In this document: in pieces, positions 10,386 through 21,464 of the stretch
How the letters are laid out: each line of letters starts with the position of its first letter
How positions within the stretch are numbered: position 1 is the first letter of the stretch
Assembly (NCBI GenBank): GCA_028753945.1
Contig: JAPNXP010000001.1
Location: 496,001 to 560,000 of the forward strand
Reading direction: 5' to 3'
DNA from: Hexactinellida sp. DTS-2022
Taxonomy: Eukaryota; Porifera; Hexactinellida
Length of the DNA stretch: 64,000 bases
Notes under the pieces: generated by a model
Told to the model about the DNA's origin: nothing
The model's input: the letters and a program-made list of their open reading frames with translations, nothing else
Databases searched by the model: none
Translations under genes and position numbers: made by a program

Positions 10386-10749
10386 AAATTGGCTAACGTT
10401 TGGACGGCCCCATATAAGTGAATTGAATTAATCCCATCACAACATTACAATCAAAACTCTTGTAATATTTTTATAATTTGGTTATTTATGAGTTAATAAT
10501 AATACTAAATATTGTTGGTATAATTCTTGAGATAAAGGTGAGAAAGAAACTAGTATTAGTAAAAATCTCATAGCAATCGTCCTTGTAATCAAAGTAGTGA
10601 TATTATCGTGGTAGTAAAATCCCCTTAAACAGTAATTGTAAGTACGTATGTGTGTGTCTAAACTGAATTACATTAATGTTATTGTATAATGCCAATCAAA
10701 TAACTAAAGGTTAAATTCAAATTAAACATCACAAAGTTTCAATTTAATC

Positions 10750-10960
10750 AAAACATTTGTGCTCCTTTGAAACATCATTTTCTTCTAACGAGGATCCACT
10801 CGCAGACTTTAATCAAGATGATCACACTGTTTACATTAATTTATACTTAATTAAAAATAATTTTACAAGGCCAATAGTCCCCCATAAGGCCACGAGAAAG
10901 AAGTCACCTGTCACACCAAGTGAATCGATACCCCAGCTCCAAGAGCGGTTAATACATTAG
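10750..10960 (+). pseudogene. Decayed duplicate of the 9,447 coiled-coil gene
   Basis: The frame retains SNEDPLADFNQD, INLYLIKNN, HKATRKKS and SIPQLQERL of the upstream gene but has lost the N-terminus and stops right after QERL, removing the coiled-coil end. The position corresponding to the ATG of the parent is not a start codon. I read it as a truncated paralogue, though a short product from an alternative start cannot be excluded. Confidence 0.5.
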
Positions 10961-11998
10961 TTACAAGGCTGGATTCGGTTAATCGATGCTAATATCGGTT
11001 AATAGTTTATTTAGTTACAGATTTTAAACACCTGTTAACCGGTCTGTTAAATATTAGCAGTGTAATTGCATAATTCTTGTATAAAAGATCTGGGGTTTGT
11101 TAGAATATGCGAACTATAAATCCATTCCCATCAGCCATCACCACAGTAATTAATCAGTAACAACACTGTGTCTAATTTCCCAAAGTACAAAATGTAGCAT
11201 TTATGCGTTAAAAGTTTTAATTCCTGCTACGTATTACGTATTAATAAAGTTATGTTTATGGTTCGATTTATCGCCACGATTAACCAGGTAAACGCCCATG
11301 CTACTCAACACTAATAATTATCTATTAATTATACTTCTGAATAAGACGCAGCAGATAAAGTATTAACAAAAGTACAGTGGTAGGAAATGCCTTACATAAT
11401 AACATTAGCGAGAGCACACTGTAGAATGTCCTGATTATATATCTATAGATTAACCGAATTTGATCTGATTAATCGAAGTTATTCATTTGATTAAGCGAAT
11501 ATTGAATCTATTAATTAACACAAATTTTCACCCGAATAACCTAAACTTGACCCAATTAACTTAAAATATTTTTATTTCTCTTCTATTGGCGTGATTCTGT
11601 TCCTTCCTGGGAGAATGACCCAATTAACCGGTTGACCGATTAAGCGGAATCGACACTAACATTAACCTATCATCACAAATTCACAGGAGACTATCAAGTT
11701 TCCAGGCAATTCCTAGCAAGTTCTTAATGATATTAAGACAACATGCATGTACGTATTAAAATGGACTCACTAAAAATAACTATTCTAGAAGTATACTAGT
11801 AAGAATACACCAAAGACAATAAATATACTAGGAGACAGTAATGTCTAGTACCATTAATGTGTTTAGTAATAATAATGTTATATTTATACCATAATAAGAT
11901 AATCACTAGCATGTGTTATAGATTAGATAAATGTGCCTTCAGAGACAACTAATAGCTCCTCATTGCTTGGCATCAGTGTCCTAAGGTCTTGGATTATC
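10961..11998. repeat. Gene-free spacer with degenerate TIR-element remnants
   Basis: I see no coding signal here. Around 11,440-11,660 strings such as AACCGGTTGACCGATTAAG and GATTAAGCG resemble the ends of the CAGTCAACTCCGCTTAA elements, so at least part of the spacer is old transposon. Confidence 0.4.
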
Positions 11999-14900
11999 TT
12001 AGTTGAAAGCTAAAAAAGATTTAGTATAAGAGAGTATTTGGCTGGATCACAATGTTATGATAATAATCGCGGTTATTTACCCTGACGAGCTTCATTTGCG
12101 AAGAATCTTACATCAACATCTGCATCTGTTTTCAAATTGTCCAAACACGGCAATACTTTGTTCTTAATTAATCTAAATATTTAGTACAGTAGGTCACATC
12201 ACATCTTATGTTTGTATAATTATCAAATTGACTTACGCTAGCTCCAATCTAGGTTTCATTATTGTGAGTGTTTTGGCTGCATTGAAGCGTACATTGGCTA
12301 CGTTATCGGCTGCCATGTCTATTACAATAGGGAGGAATGTGCTGTTGACTGCTTCAGTGGTACACACAGTAGAAAGGTGCTAAGCGGGAATACAATAAGA
12401 ATCAGTAACAAACAATACTGTAGAACTCGGGTATAACGTACCCCCTCGGGAAAGGAAAATAAATACGTATTATCCGAGTGTACGTACTAACCGAGTTACC
12501 CTACATAGAAATACATACTGCTTACTTACTAACCCAGGTACGTTATAACCGAGATCAACTGTAAAAGCGAAATTTTTATTGTTTGAGACAATTGAAATAA
12601 TTCTAACAATTAAACGAGTAGTAAAGAGGATCTTACATTGAGAGCGAACAATGTAGTCATCCTGTGTAAGTAATTCGTGTCTTTCACAAGGGCGAGAACT
12701 TGGGGTATTAGAGTTTCCTAAAAATAACTTAATAACAATACAACCTGACAAATAGAAAACTATTCATGGAGTTAATTACCTCCCCCCACTTGGGATTAAA
12801 TTTATCCACTAATTTTTTGAGATTCTCGATCCCTGCCTCACGTATAGCGTATACTATAAACAAACAAATTAATTAACATATAAATAATTTGGTTAGTGCT
12901 GTTGTATGAGATTGAAACCTTACCATTGTCGATTAGCCAGCTCAGGCAAAGAGCTGATAGCTTTTCTCTAAAAACATCGATTCCCTACAGTTCAATACTA
13001 AATACAGTAGACTCTCGTTAGTGCAACATGGATAATGACAAATATTGGTTAGTACAAGGTTTAGTTCCCCTAGCCTATACACATACATGCAAGTGACTCT
13101 GGTTAGTATACGAAATTGGTGTTCATATTAATGAGAGTCTACTGTACTGAATTGTTATACAGTAGATACCGGATATAAGAAACCGGATATAAGAATATAC
13201 CAGATATAAGAACATTATATTGTAAAACAGTTTCATATAACCTGTATAATTTATGCTGGTTATAAGAACACTATATGCAGTTCCCGACGATGTTCTGTAC
13301 AATAAATATATAATATCAATGAAACCAACCAACTGTTCTGCTAACAACGGCATATATTCTATTATAGCCATCCTCACTCGCCACTTCGAATCGTTCGCGA
13401 GCTCAACAATAGCTGGCAACAGAGACTGGGAGAGCTGGTCTATTCCGATAACTGAAAGATTTGTATATTTGGTAATTAGGTAATTAGATTATCTGCAGAA
13501 GTCAAATTATATTATAATAATTTACCTTTATTGACGTGTTCTAAACTTGAGATTATATTCAAACGGACTTCAGGACACTAAAAATATAATGTGTATACAG
13601 GGGAACAAACAAATATGTAATATAATTATTACTCACCTCATCCTTCAATAATGCGAGATAAATTTCTAATAAATGGTCAATCGTCCTGTGAAGAGATTGG
13701 TGTATATTTAAATTAGAAAACATTTGTGTGTAAAATGAATTGACTTACTGTTGCCTGCCCACGAGTGGAGACAGCCCCATAATCACAGACGCGAGAGCTG
13801 TTTTGACGTGTTGGTTGGTGTCTTTTGCCAGAGCCTTGAGATAGCAGTAAATTATAATTATTGTATTACTTATTTGAGATAGCAATTAAATAATATTATA
13901 CACGTATTATCAGATCCAAGGAATATGCCAACAGCTAAGATAATCATAGTTGGTCCATGCAAATCCGGAAAAACATATTTTTCCAACTTTCTCGCATCCT
14001 CAACCACGCCCTCTTCTGGAGAGTATTACCCCACGAAAGGAGTTCGTATTCTAGAGTTCTCTACCCCCGCCAACCTCCCACACACCGGTCGGCTCCTGGA
14101 CTGCGAGGTCGAGCTATGGGACTGCAGCGGCGACAGAGCGTACGAGCCCTGCTGGCCCGCCATCGCCAGCGAGGCCCACGGCCTCCTGGTGGTGTACAGC
14201 CTAGAGCAGTTCGACGCAGAGGAAGTCGAGTCGTTCTACAGGATATTCTCTGAGGAGATTGGACTTAAAGAGTACCAGTGCCTTTTGGTGGGGAACAGAA
14301 GATCAGGAGCGCAAGGACGAGCTACAATGGCCTCGTACCTCCCCAGAGTGAAGCACGTGCAAGCTAGCATCGAACTCGACCCAGATTCTGTCAGGACGGA
14401 TTTTAACGAGTTCTTAAGCCACATCCTCTCGGGAATTAAAAGCGTACAAGACAAGGAAGAACTAGGGATAGTAGGGAACATCCAATAGCATTACGACACA
14501 TTTACGGATTCGATTGTTAACTATCACTTATACTATATCTCTTCCTTCTATAAACTGAATAGCCCGACAAATGATATCATTTTGTTTACTGTGTGACTTT
14601 ACCTAATTAGGACACATCCCCGAAGGGTTATGGTTTTTAAGCAGAGACACAATGAATTCTACAAAATGCCATGTGCTTTGTACTCCCCGGCATTTATGGA
14701 GTTCTTAAAAGGTAATAAGGATATATTTCAAAAGATTCTACAGCTGTCCTTTCCAAGTATTGCACACAATTATGACTCGTGGAAGCTATAAGAATAGTTA
14801 TCTAATTTGTGGATAGTACCTAAATATCGACATTTACGGATTCAGGTAGAACTCGTTTGTATTTATAGCACGATTTCCAGCAAAGGTTTAAGGATTTTTC

Positions 14901-17900
14901 CAATGAGATCGAGATTCATATCATTCTTTGCTAGAAAGTTAAAATTTGGTTGTTTTGTTAAACTTATTTCAAGTTTGGTCATTATTTTAATTATTATTTT
15001 GGTATACAAATGGAGAAAGCAAAGCAATGGTTTTGAAACAGAAGAAATTAAGGTGTTTGGTGACACGCTAGAGAGTGTGGCAATGGCCCAAGGGGTCTGT
15101 TACCATATATTCGGGGACAAAGATGAAATTGAGTTAATTAGTCCCCTCTGGGAAAAGCTACACGATACAAAAGTTAAATATTACATTGCACACTCACAAG
15201 AGATCTCCAAAGAATCAGAAAGTAGTATAGTCTACTACGATGAGAAAGATACAGCAAATATTCTTGACAATTACGAGATAATATACAAAAATATAAACCG
15301 TAAGGAACAGTGGCATATCGTCATCAACCCAACTATTGTGGTGAATAAAACCGCGATACATGCTGAGTTGAATAGATACAAATGGTATCACCCAATTCTA
15401 TTAACTTTCCACGGAGACACGCGTGGGATAGAAGACAAATTAGAACTGATTCTCTCTCAATCAGAAGTTAGCGTTGTGAGTACGGCAATGCTGGATAAGT
15501 TGCAGAGAATGAAAGACTTAGAATTTGAAGAAATCGTTAGGGAAATAAGAACTCACTGGGTTAGCTACAAGATGCAAACTTTGGTGAGTTAAAGGATTAG
15601 AATATACTACATACATAGGTCACGACTACTATATACTATAAATACTAACGATATAATTTAGGAAAAGTCCACCGACCCGACTTGCTCTCCTAACACAGCT
15701 GATTGCCAGCTACAGAGCAGCTTGGTGTACAAACTAACTGAATTACAGCTGCTGCCACACCTACTGCTGCGGCTGGTCCGAAGCGAGCAGAAACGCAGGC
15801 GTCCACAGATGGCAGAAGCAGCCAGGGAATACAGCGCAGCTCTTAACCTAATACCACACAAGTTGGTCTCCATAGTAAGCGTTAAAGAATGCTAACAAAT
15901 TACAGTTAGCTATTAGGGAGAAATATTTAACACTCAGGGTTCTCGCTAGGTCTCTATCAAAAGGTACATGCCCTACTTGAAAGCTATTGTACCCTTTATT
16001 CACATGTTGTATGTGGGCATGTACCTTTTGAGTCAATATTATTATTTGAAGGTTTCATTAAATCATTGACATTAAGTAATATCTCACTCTCATGTACCCT
16101 TACAACGAAAAATCCTGGCAAGAACCCTGTTAACACTATTGTTCTATTCTAGATATTTGCATGAAGTGAGTGCGCTGTACGACCGCGAGGAGGGGTACGG
16201 CCTGGGAGCCGCGGGGACGTGGGACCTGATGGATCTGCCCCCTGAGTGCAGACAGCTGGGAACAAACTGCTATCTCAGTTCTATTCTTAGGAACACAATG
16301 CCTATTTCCCACACAGGAAACCAAGAGCAGAGTGAATGGAAGATTGTACGTGCATACAGCAAGTTCAGCCTACGGAGTTGGGCAGAATATCTGATCCTGG
16401 CAGAGAATGTAGCAGGCTACAAGTATCTGTTAAGGATTGTTAACAAGGTAGACCCAAAGTCAGGGAGAGCAGAAATAAGCGAGATTAACCAGGGACGACT
16501 TATCCTGGTGCAGGTTGGGGATTACGATCCGATAAACTCGTTAGAGGACTACCATATCCTGCTGAGACAACAGGAAGCCTGTTTCACCTCAACTCGCTAC
16601 CCCATGCTATTCTCCATTCACCTCGTGATCGTAGCAGAGACACACAGAGACGGTGCATTAACTCAGAAGTTGGAAACTGTCAGAGAGGAGTTCCCAGAAG
16701 TTTACATCGACTTTATTAACAAGGAAAAGGCTTCTAGTTCCTTATTGGATATTCTAACACGGAACAGTCCCAACGACATAGTGCTAGTAAATACGCTTAA
16801 ACAGGTACCAAAGTATTCGCATATCGAGAAGTGCTACTCTCAGACTAGATTTGGTCTAAAGGTACTCTCAATCCCTGGATCGAATGAGACCGTATGTGTT
16901 ACAGTACAAGATTGTATGCAGGCTCTAAGGCGCACACGTAATACAAATCCTATCAGCAGCGTATCTACACTATTTCCTCATTTAAAAGCCATCAGATTCC
17001 TTAAAGATTAATGAGACTCCCTCTCTATATTGTATTTGTAGAGTATTTTATAGAAGTGTAATTAGGTTATCAATTAGATATAAGGTACTATACTACATCC
17101 TACCTGTATACACGGATAGAATTGTTGCAGGATTATTTCCGCTCGGCCTTCTTCAGAGAGATTTTCACAGAAAACTAAAACAATAGACAAATATCAAACT
17201 AGTATATACCAACTTTAATTGTTAACTCGTGTACTTTTGAGTTTGCTAGCGGCCGCAGCTCTGACCTCGGCCTCGGCGTCTTTGAGGAGAACAGCGAAGG
17301 CTGGCACGAGTTCCTTCTTGGTCAGATTAGCGCCGATCGACTTTTGTAGCTAGTTCAATGGAATGTTTATAAAATAAAGAATATAATTAAAGTAAACAGA
17401 AAAGTACCTCGTCTAACTTGTCAGTCACCATGTACCGAACTCGCCATGATTTATCCTAGAATAGAAATGGAACTACTTATTAATCGGCCAACACCTTTTC
17501 CAAAGTAATTTCTAGACACTACCAAGGTCATTTTTAACATCAAAAATTCAAAAATTCATCAGCGAAGCCGAGTTGTTATATGGAAAGGTATTGGCCGATA
17601 TTTATACGGTATATAAAGTAAACCCTAAATTTAATGTAAATCAATTGATAAGTTATTTCTATGATGAATGAATGTACTTTGCACTTGGAGCTGAGAACGG
17701 GCATGAGGAGCGCCTCTGCGTCCGACTTGTCGAGGATGAGTGCTATCGACACACAGGCGGAGATCACGAGCAGTCGAACGGAATCCTGCAGAGGAATAGC
17801 ATAGCATAACAGTAGTATTAATACATGCCTGCTACTGATACCTGGTCATCCTCTGCTAGAGCAGCGAAGAGAGGAATCATATCGGTCTTTACGTGTTCTT

Positions 17901-19965
17901 TGTCCATCACTTTTGCTATTTCCTATTCAGTAGAGTAATAACATAGAATTATAAGATTAATTAATAACAGACCCCTAACTTCCCAGCCGCTGCTCTCCGC
18001 ACCATGGGCGTGTCGTCCTGACACAGGTTCTTTAAATGTCTATTTAGAAACAGGAATATAAGTGTTCTTTGATGGATAATTATAGCTAGTTATGGGACAG
18101 GTTGTACTGTAGACTCTCGTTAGCACAAGCACATTAATATGAATTCCAGGTATAAGCTGTATAAATCCTATTCAATGCCTTTTAATATATCATACGAATT
18201 TCGGATAAGGCGAACTAATTTAGACGGTCCCCTGGTGCTCGCACTAACGAGTAGACTAGTTCCTATTATAGTGAGTTGACTGGTCCCAACTTACATTCTA
18301 AGTTCTTCTTGCGTCTGCTGGTTAACCTTTTGGTAGACAACTGAATACAGCCCACAGGCTGATGTGCGAGAAGTGAACCACTCAGCTGTGAAGAATAAAT
18401 GTAAAGTTATGTAATCATAATGTAATGGTCTATTCTACAAAGTTACCTGTCGTTAATCGTTTTATTAAGGGGATATAGTGGTCTTGTAAATCTTTGGTTA
18501 GGTGTGAACTGACGAGATTTCGCAGTGACTCAACTGCCTACAAACATTAAATTAATATATACTACATCGCCACACGGTTAATGGGTCATAGCGGTTAACT
18601 GGCTACAACGTTATGTAATATACAGAGGTTACTGGGAGTATAGAAATACAGTAGAACCTCGTTAGTACGAACACCAAGGGACCGACCGTCAAAATGTGTT
18701 CGCCTTATCGGGAATTATTATTAGACAATGTCTTTTGTATTGAAAGTCTTTGAAGGGGAATGGATTAGTATTCGTACTAACGAGGTTCTACTGTATGTTT
18801 TCATAAAAAGTAAAATAATTGATCGATCGACAAATTGTGGCCTCGTACTATTCAGTTAACACAGCACTCAAACAAGCTCACCTTGTCGCGAACAAAAGTC
18901 TCCTCTACCATAGCAAGGTTCTCTAAAGGGGCCTATAGGAGGAATAATTAGTACTGCTAATAAAAAGGTGATAGATATCTAGATATATAGATAGATATAT
19001 AGATAGGTAGCTAGATATCTAGATAGATAAATAGATAGATATATAGATAGGTAGCTAGATATCTAGATAGATAAATAGAAAATAGAAAGATACATAGATA
19101 TATAGCAAGATTAGATAGATAGATAGATATATAGATAGATAAATAGATAGACATAACTCACCAGGAGACAGTGCGCATACTCTTGCCCTCCAACCAGATG
19201 GATAAAGTTTTTGTCTCCTAACTATAAACAACATAGTAACATGATGTGTATAAAGGAATGTTTGAAAATAAGTAAGAAACAAACTTGTTCTGCGAGTGCA
19301 TGCAGTACTTCGTCTTCATCATCAATTGTATCTGAATAGAGAAGTGATAAAAAAATAAATATATTTATGTGAACATAAGAACTTATTATTATATTGTATC
19401 CCAGAGTTAGGAAATCAGATTGTATAAGAGAGGCGGGTTACCTGTGAGGAAAGGTATGAGTTCCTTTCTGGTTCTCTCGCAGCCGAGGGCAAGTGCTATC
19501 GTGCTGAGTTTGCGAATTGAATTCAACCTAAGCTAGAATGAGATAGGTAGAGTAAATGTTTAGTTTGTTCTATTAAAATAACCAGGGATTTAACCAATTA
19601 CACTTATAACGTGCAACTTGATAATCTCACAAAGTACCCTTTAGATTTCATGGGATTTAGGCATGTTGAGTTCACACAAAACTAATATTATTTTCAAAAG
19701 CTATAAGTCCCATGAATTAGGTAGCCTCGTTACTCCATCAGTGAGAACGTATCCTCATGATGCTAGCATCATCAGAAGTCTAACATGTTAAGCACATCAG
19801 CTGGAGTTATGAAAATATGCGCTGAGATACGGGTAATCTGAGGGGAATACGTAACAATATGGGTGTATTTAAACTAACCTGCACGTCTTCGTTTCTCAGC
19901 TCGTCGATGAGTACAGCAATTGGGTAGAGAGAGTCCTCATCCACTCCGTCTTGTGTCGAAGCCAT
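11999..19965 (-). CDS. PPP2R1A: PP2A 65-kDa scaffold subunit A (HEAT-repeat protein)
   Basis: I read 23 exons on the complement: 19879-19965, 19442-19532, 19285-19331, 19162-19221, 18882-18932, 18447-18537, 18295-18385, 17973-18039, 17842-17922, 17678-17785, 17408-17455, 17235-17349, 17104-17174, 13749-13834, 13637-13685, 13526-13577, 13330-13451, 12924-12984, 12780-12853, 12637-12717, 12237-12379, 12081-12172 and 11999-12009. Lengths sum to 593 codons (592 aa), close to the vertebrate length. Start motif [19 protein letters not shown] and internal motifs [12 protein letters not shown]-like, [35 protein letters not shown] and [10 protein letters not shown] identify the HEAT-repeat scaffold that binds PP2A catalytic and regulatory B subunits. 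The extreme C-terminus (EARQAFN) differs from the vertebrate end. Intron 13 (13835-17103) contains two plus-strand genes. Invertebrate genomes usually have one such gene, so A and B isoforms are not distinguished. Confidence 0.95.
13005..13144. mobile_element. TIR element in PP2A intron (CAGTAGACTCTCGTTAGT family)
   Basis: Inverted ends CAGTAGACTCTCGTTAGT and ATTAATGAGAGTCTACTG enclose 140 bp flanked by TA. It belongs to the same broad CAGTnnAnCTCGTTA type as elements at 18,649 and 61,890. Confidence 0.75.
13925..14488 (+). CDS. IFT22: IFT22/RABL5, intraflagellar-transport small GTPase-like protein
   Basis: A single-exon frame of 187 residues. The P-loop is GPCKSGKT (residues 8-15), followed by [12 protein letters not shown], the Walker-B-like region VELWDCSGD and CWPAI, all as in RABL5. 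The usual G4 motif NKxD is absent (LLVGNRRSG at the corresponding place), which is characteristic of this atypical Rab-like protein. IFT22 is a subunit of the IFT-B complex that moves cargo in cilia. The gene lies on the opposite strand in intron 13 of the PP2A subunit gene, only about 90 bases from PP2A exon 14. An acceptor-like ATTATCAG precedes the ATG. Confidence 0.92.
   Translation: MPTAKIIIVGPCKSGKTYFSNFLASSTTPSSGEYYPTKGVRILEFSTPANLPHTGRLLDCEVELWDCSGDRAYEPCWPAIASEAHGLLVVYSLEQFDAEEVESFYRIFSEEIGLKEYQCLLVGNRRSGAQGRATMASYLPRVKHVQASIELDPDSVRTDFNEFLSHILSGIKSVQDKEELGIVGNIQ
14630..14791 (+). CDS. Possible small frame or orphan exon
   Basis: An ATG frame of 53 residues ([18 protein letters not shown] and further, ending DSWKL) follows an acceptor-like CTAATTAG. 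Its amino-acid composition is protein-like and the next gene starts about 110 bases downstream, but it has no recognisable motif and no obvious splice partner. It could be an exon of the neighbouring membrane protein, a remnant, or chance. Confidence 0.25.
   Translation: MVFKQRHNEFYKMPCALYSPAFMEFLKGNKDIFQKILQLSFPSIAHNYDSWKL
14903..17011 (+). CDS. Type II single-pass membrane protein, family not recognised
   Basis: Three exons: 14903-15583, 15662-15861 and 16153-17011 give 579 residues in frame. The N-terminus has a short basic cytosolic part, then a strong signal anchor ([17 protein letters not shown]) and a large soluble C-terminal part. This topology is that of many Golgi glycosyltransferases, but no donor-binding DxD or named domain is evident, so no function is claimed. 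The start at 14903 is the first ATG in frame. Exon 2 must end at the weak donor GTTGGT (15862) because the stronger GTAAGC downstream would put a stop just inside exon 3. Intron 2 contains a 195-bp hAT MITE. The whole gene is nested in PP2A intron 13. Confidence 0.65.
15935..16129. mobile_element. hAT-type MITE with perfect 8-bp target duplication, intronic
   Basis: Ends CAGGGTTCTCGCTAGG and CCTGGCAAGAACCCTG are inverted repeats, and TTAACACT flanks both sides exactly (15927-15934, 16130-16137). An internal palindrome (AAGGTACATGCCC and reverse complement) forms a long hairpin. It ends 23 bases before the exon 3 acceptor of the host gene. Confidence 0.9.
18108..18258. mobile_element. Degenerate TIR element in PP2A intron
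   Basis: CTGTAGACTCTCGTTAGCAC on the left and GCTCGCACTAACGAGTAGAC on the right are imperfect inverted ends of the CAGTAGACTCTCGTTAG type. It is more decayed than the copies at 13,005 and 18,649. Confidence 0.5.
18649..18793. mobile_element. TIR element in PP2A intron (CAGTAGAACCTCGTTAGTACG)
   Basis: Nearly perfect inverted ends (CAGTAGAACCTCGTTAGTAC and reverse complement) enclose 145 bp, with TA on each side. Similar ends occur at 61,890-62,057. Confidence 0.8.
18971..19155. repeat. GATA/TAGA microsatellite
   Basis: An imperfect tetranucleotide array of AGAT units, with a duplicated TAGGTAGCTAGATATCTAG segment, fills a PP2A intron. Confidence 0.95.
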
Positions 19966-20581
19966 AAAATCAATTAAAATACCGACTCTGCTGTCTAACT
20001 AATTAATAACTAACTATTCCTAATGAATAGCCTAAGAAACAGGATACACCAGTAATAGTATAAGCCACAACATTGAGAATAAGTTCAAGAGAGCTGAAAT
20101 TATAAATTAGATACAGGCTGTGTAAACTAGAGATAATACTCCTATTATTTGGTTGACAAATTTGGTAATTAGAATGACGTAACATTATCATACACAGTAT
20201 TTACATACGTAATAATTTCCAACAACATTTAGGAGAACTGGGGGATAAATGGTTTATTAATAATTGTTAAATCCGAAGCTATTTCAACTCTGTCCATTAG
20301 AACAATACCAGGAATTGTTATTTGCCTAATTCAGTATAAACACAAACACACAATAAATTTTAATTCAGTTACCAACCACTGCCTCAATTAAGTAATTACA
20401 TATTGTTGTTATGGGTTTCGTATCATGAGAACAATAATCTATAGAATATATTGTCACGTGGAGGTATCCAATTAGATTACAAACTGAATGTGATCAGAGT
20501 TTACGTTACAATACAAATTATAATATAATTTGTGTTTTCCATAGAGTAAACAAACAATGGGAATACAAATGGAGAGAAATA

Positions 20582-20723
20582 CAGTGAACTCCCGTTATAA
20601 CGAAATGGAGATTTTTCCCCAGACCACTAAATGCATTTAATTAATATCCGCTTATAACGAATATCCGGAGAAAACGAAGGAATTTACAGGTCCCAAACAC
20701 TTCGTTATAACGAGAGTTCACTG
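20582..20723. mobile_element. TIR element (CAGTGAACTCCCGTTATAACG)
   Basis: The ends CAGTGAACTCCCGTTATAAC and GTTATAACGAGAGTTCACTG enclose 142 bp flanked by TA. It lies in the otherwise empty spacer 19,966-20,944 between the PP2A and G gamma genes. Confidence 0.8.
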
Positions 20724-20944
20724 TATCAAATAAATATTAACTAACTAGTAATGTCTATTAACAGTTATGGGAATAAACTCAATGCAACGTAAGTTAGAAA
20801 AGTATTATAAGTAACATTTTTGTAAAAAACAAACAAATAATTGGTGGAGCATAGAACATTCAATGACTCCTAAGTAAAATAGAATAAATGAGCACTCTGG
20901 TCCTATATAGATAAGTGCGATTGTGCCACACACACACGGAGACA

Positions 20945-21133
20945 TCAGATAATTGAGCAGCAAGCACTGCTCTGCTTGAGGAACGGGTTCTGGCTCTTGG
21001 GCATTCCGTCCCTCAGGGGGTCAGGCTCTACCGTGCAGAATCGTATTATTTCCACTGAGCTCTCCGACATCTTCGTTCTGGGCGTCCGCAGCTCCTTCTT
21101 GTACTGAGCGATCTGCATTTGCACCCTCTCCAT
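20945..21133 (-). CDS. Heterotrimeric G protein gamma subunit
   Basis: A single-exon frame of 62 residues. An N-terminal helix for coiled-coil pairing with G beta (QMQIAQYKKELRTPRTKMSE) leads to the conserved DPL and NPF motifs (EPDPLRDGMPKSQNPF) and a C-terminal CaaX box, Cys-Ser-Ile-Ile, for isoprenylation and membrane attachment. Length and motif order match the family. Which paralogue it corresponds to cannot be said. Confidence 0.9.
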   Translation of the reverse strand: MERVQMQIAQYKKELRTPRTKMSESSVEIIRFCTVEPDPLRDGMPKSQNPFLKQSSACCSII

Positions 21134-21219
21134 ATTAGCGCACAGATTGCTGCTACGATGCTAAGTGCTAATGTGTTATCAGTAGGCGGAGTTAGCAGAG
21201 ATATACCAACTAATTGTAC

Positions 21220-21320
21220 GGTAGAACCTGCAAATCCGACACAGTTGGAATAGGAAAATGTCGGATTATACAGGCTCTAATGCATAGTCCGACGCTCATT
21301 GGAATAAGAAACTTACCACA
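21220..21320. repeat. One-sided TIR-like remnant
   Basis: GGTAGAACCTGCAAATCCGAC and the nearby GTCGGATTATACAGG repeat the general pattern of the CAGTAGAACCT elements, but no matching right end is visible. Confidence 0.35.
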
Positions 21321-21464
21321 AATATCGATTAGGAAATGAGTTGCTCATACAAACCATGGTTTACACTAAATTGAATTAGAAATGTATCTCCATTATAAGT
21401 GAAACTCTATTTAGAATAAGTTGCCATTGCCTGATTAAAGAAGTGATAATTAAATGCAACAATG

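Noticed and set aside
13957-14253. A 98-codon frame overlapping IFT22 in another frame
   Set aside because: Arg/Pro-rich shadow of a well-supported GTPase gene.
19055-19282. A 75-codon frame rich in Ser-Ile-Tyr-Leu repeats
   Set aside because: It is a translation of the GATA microsatellite within a PP2A intron.
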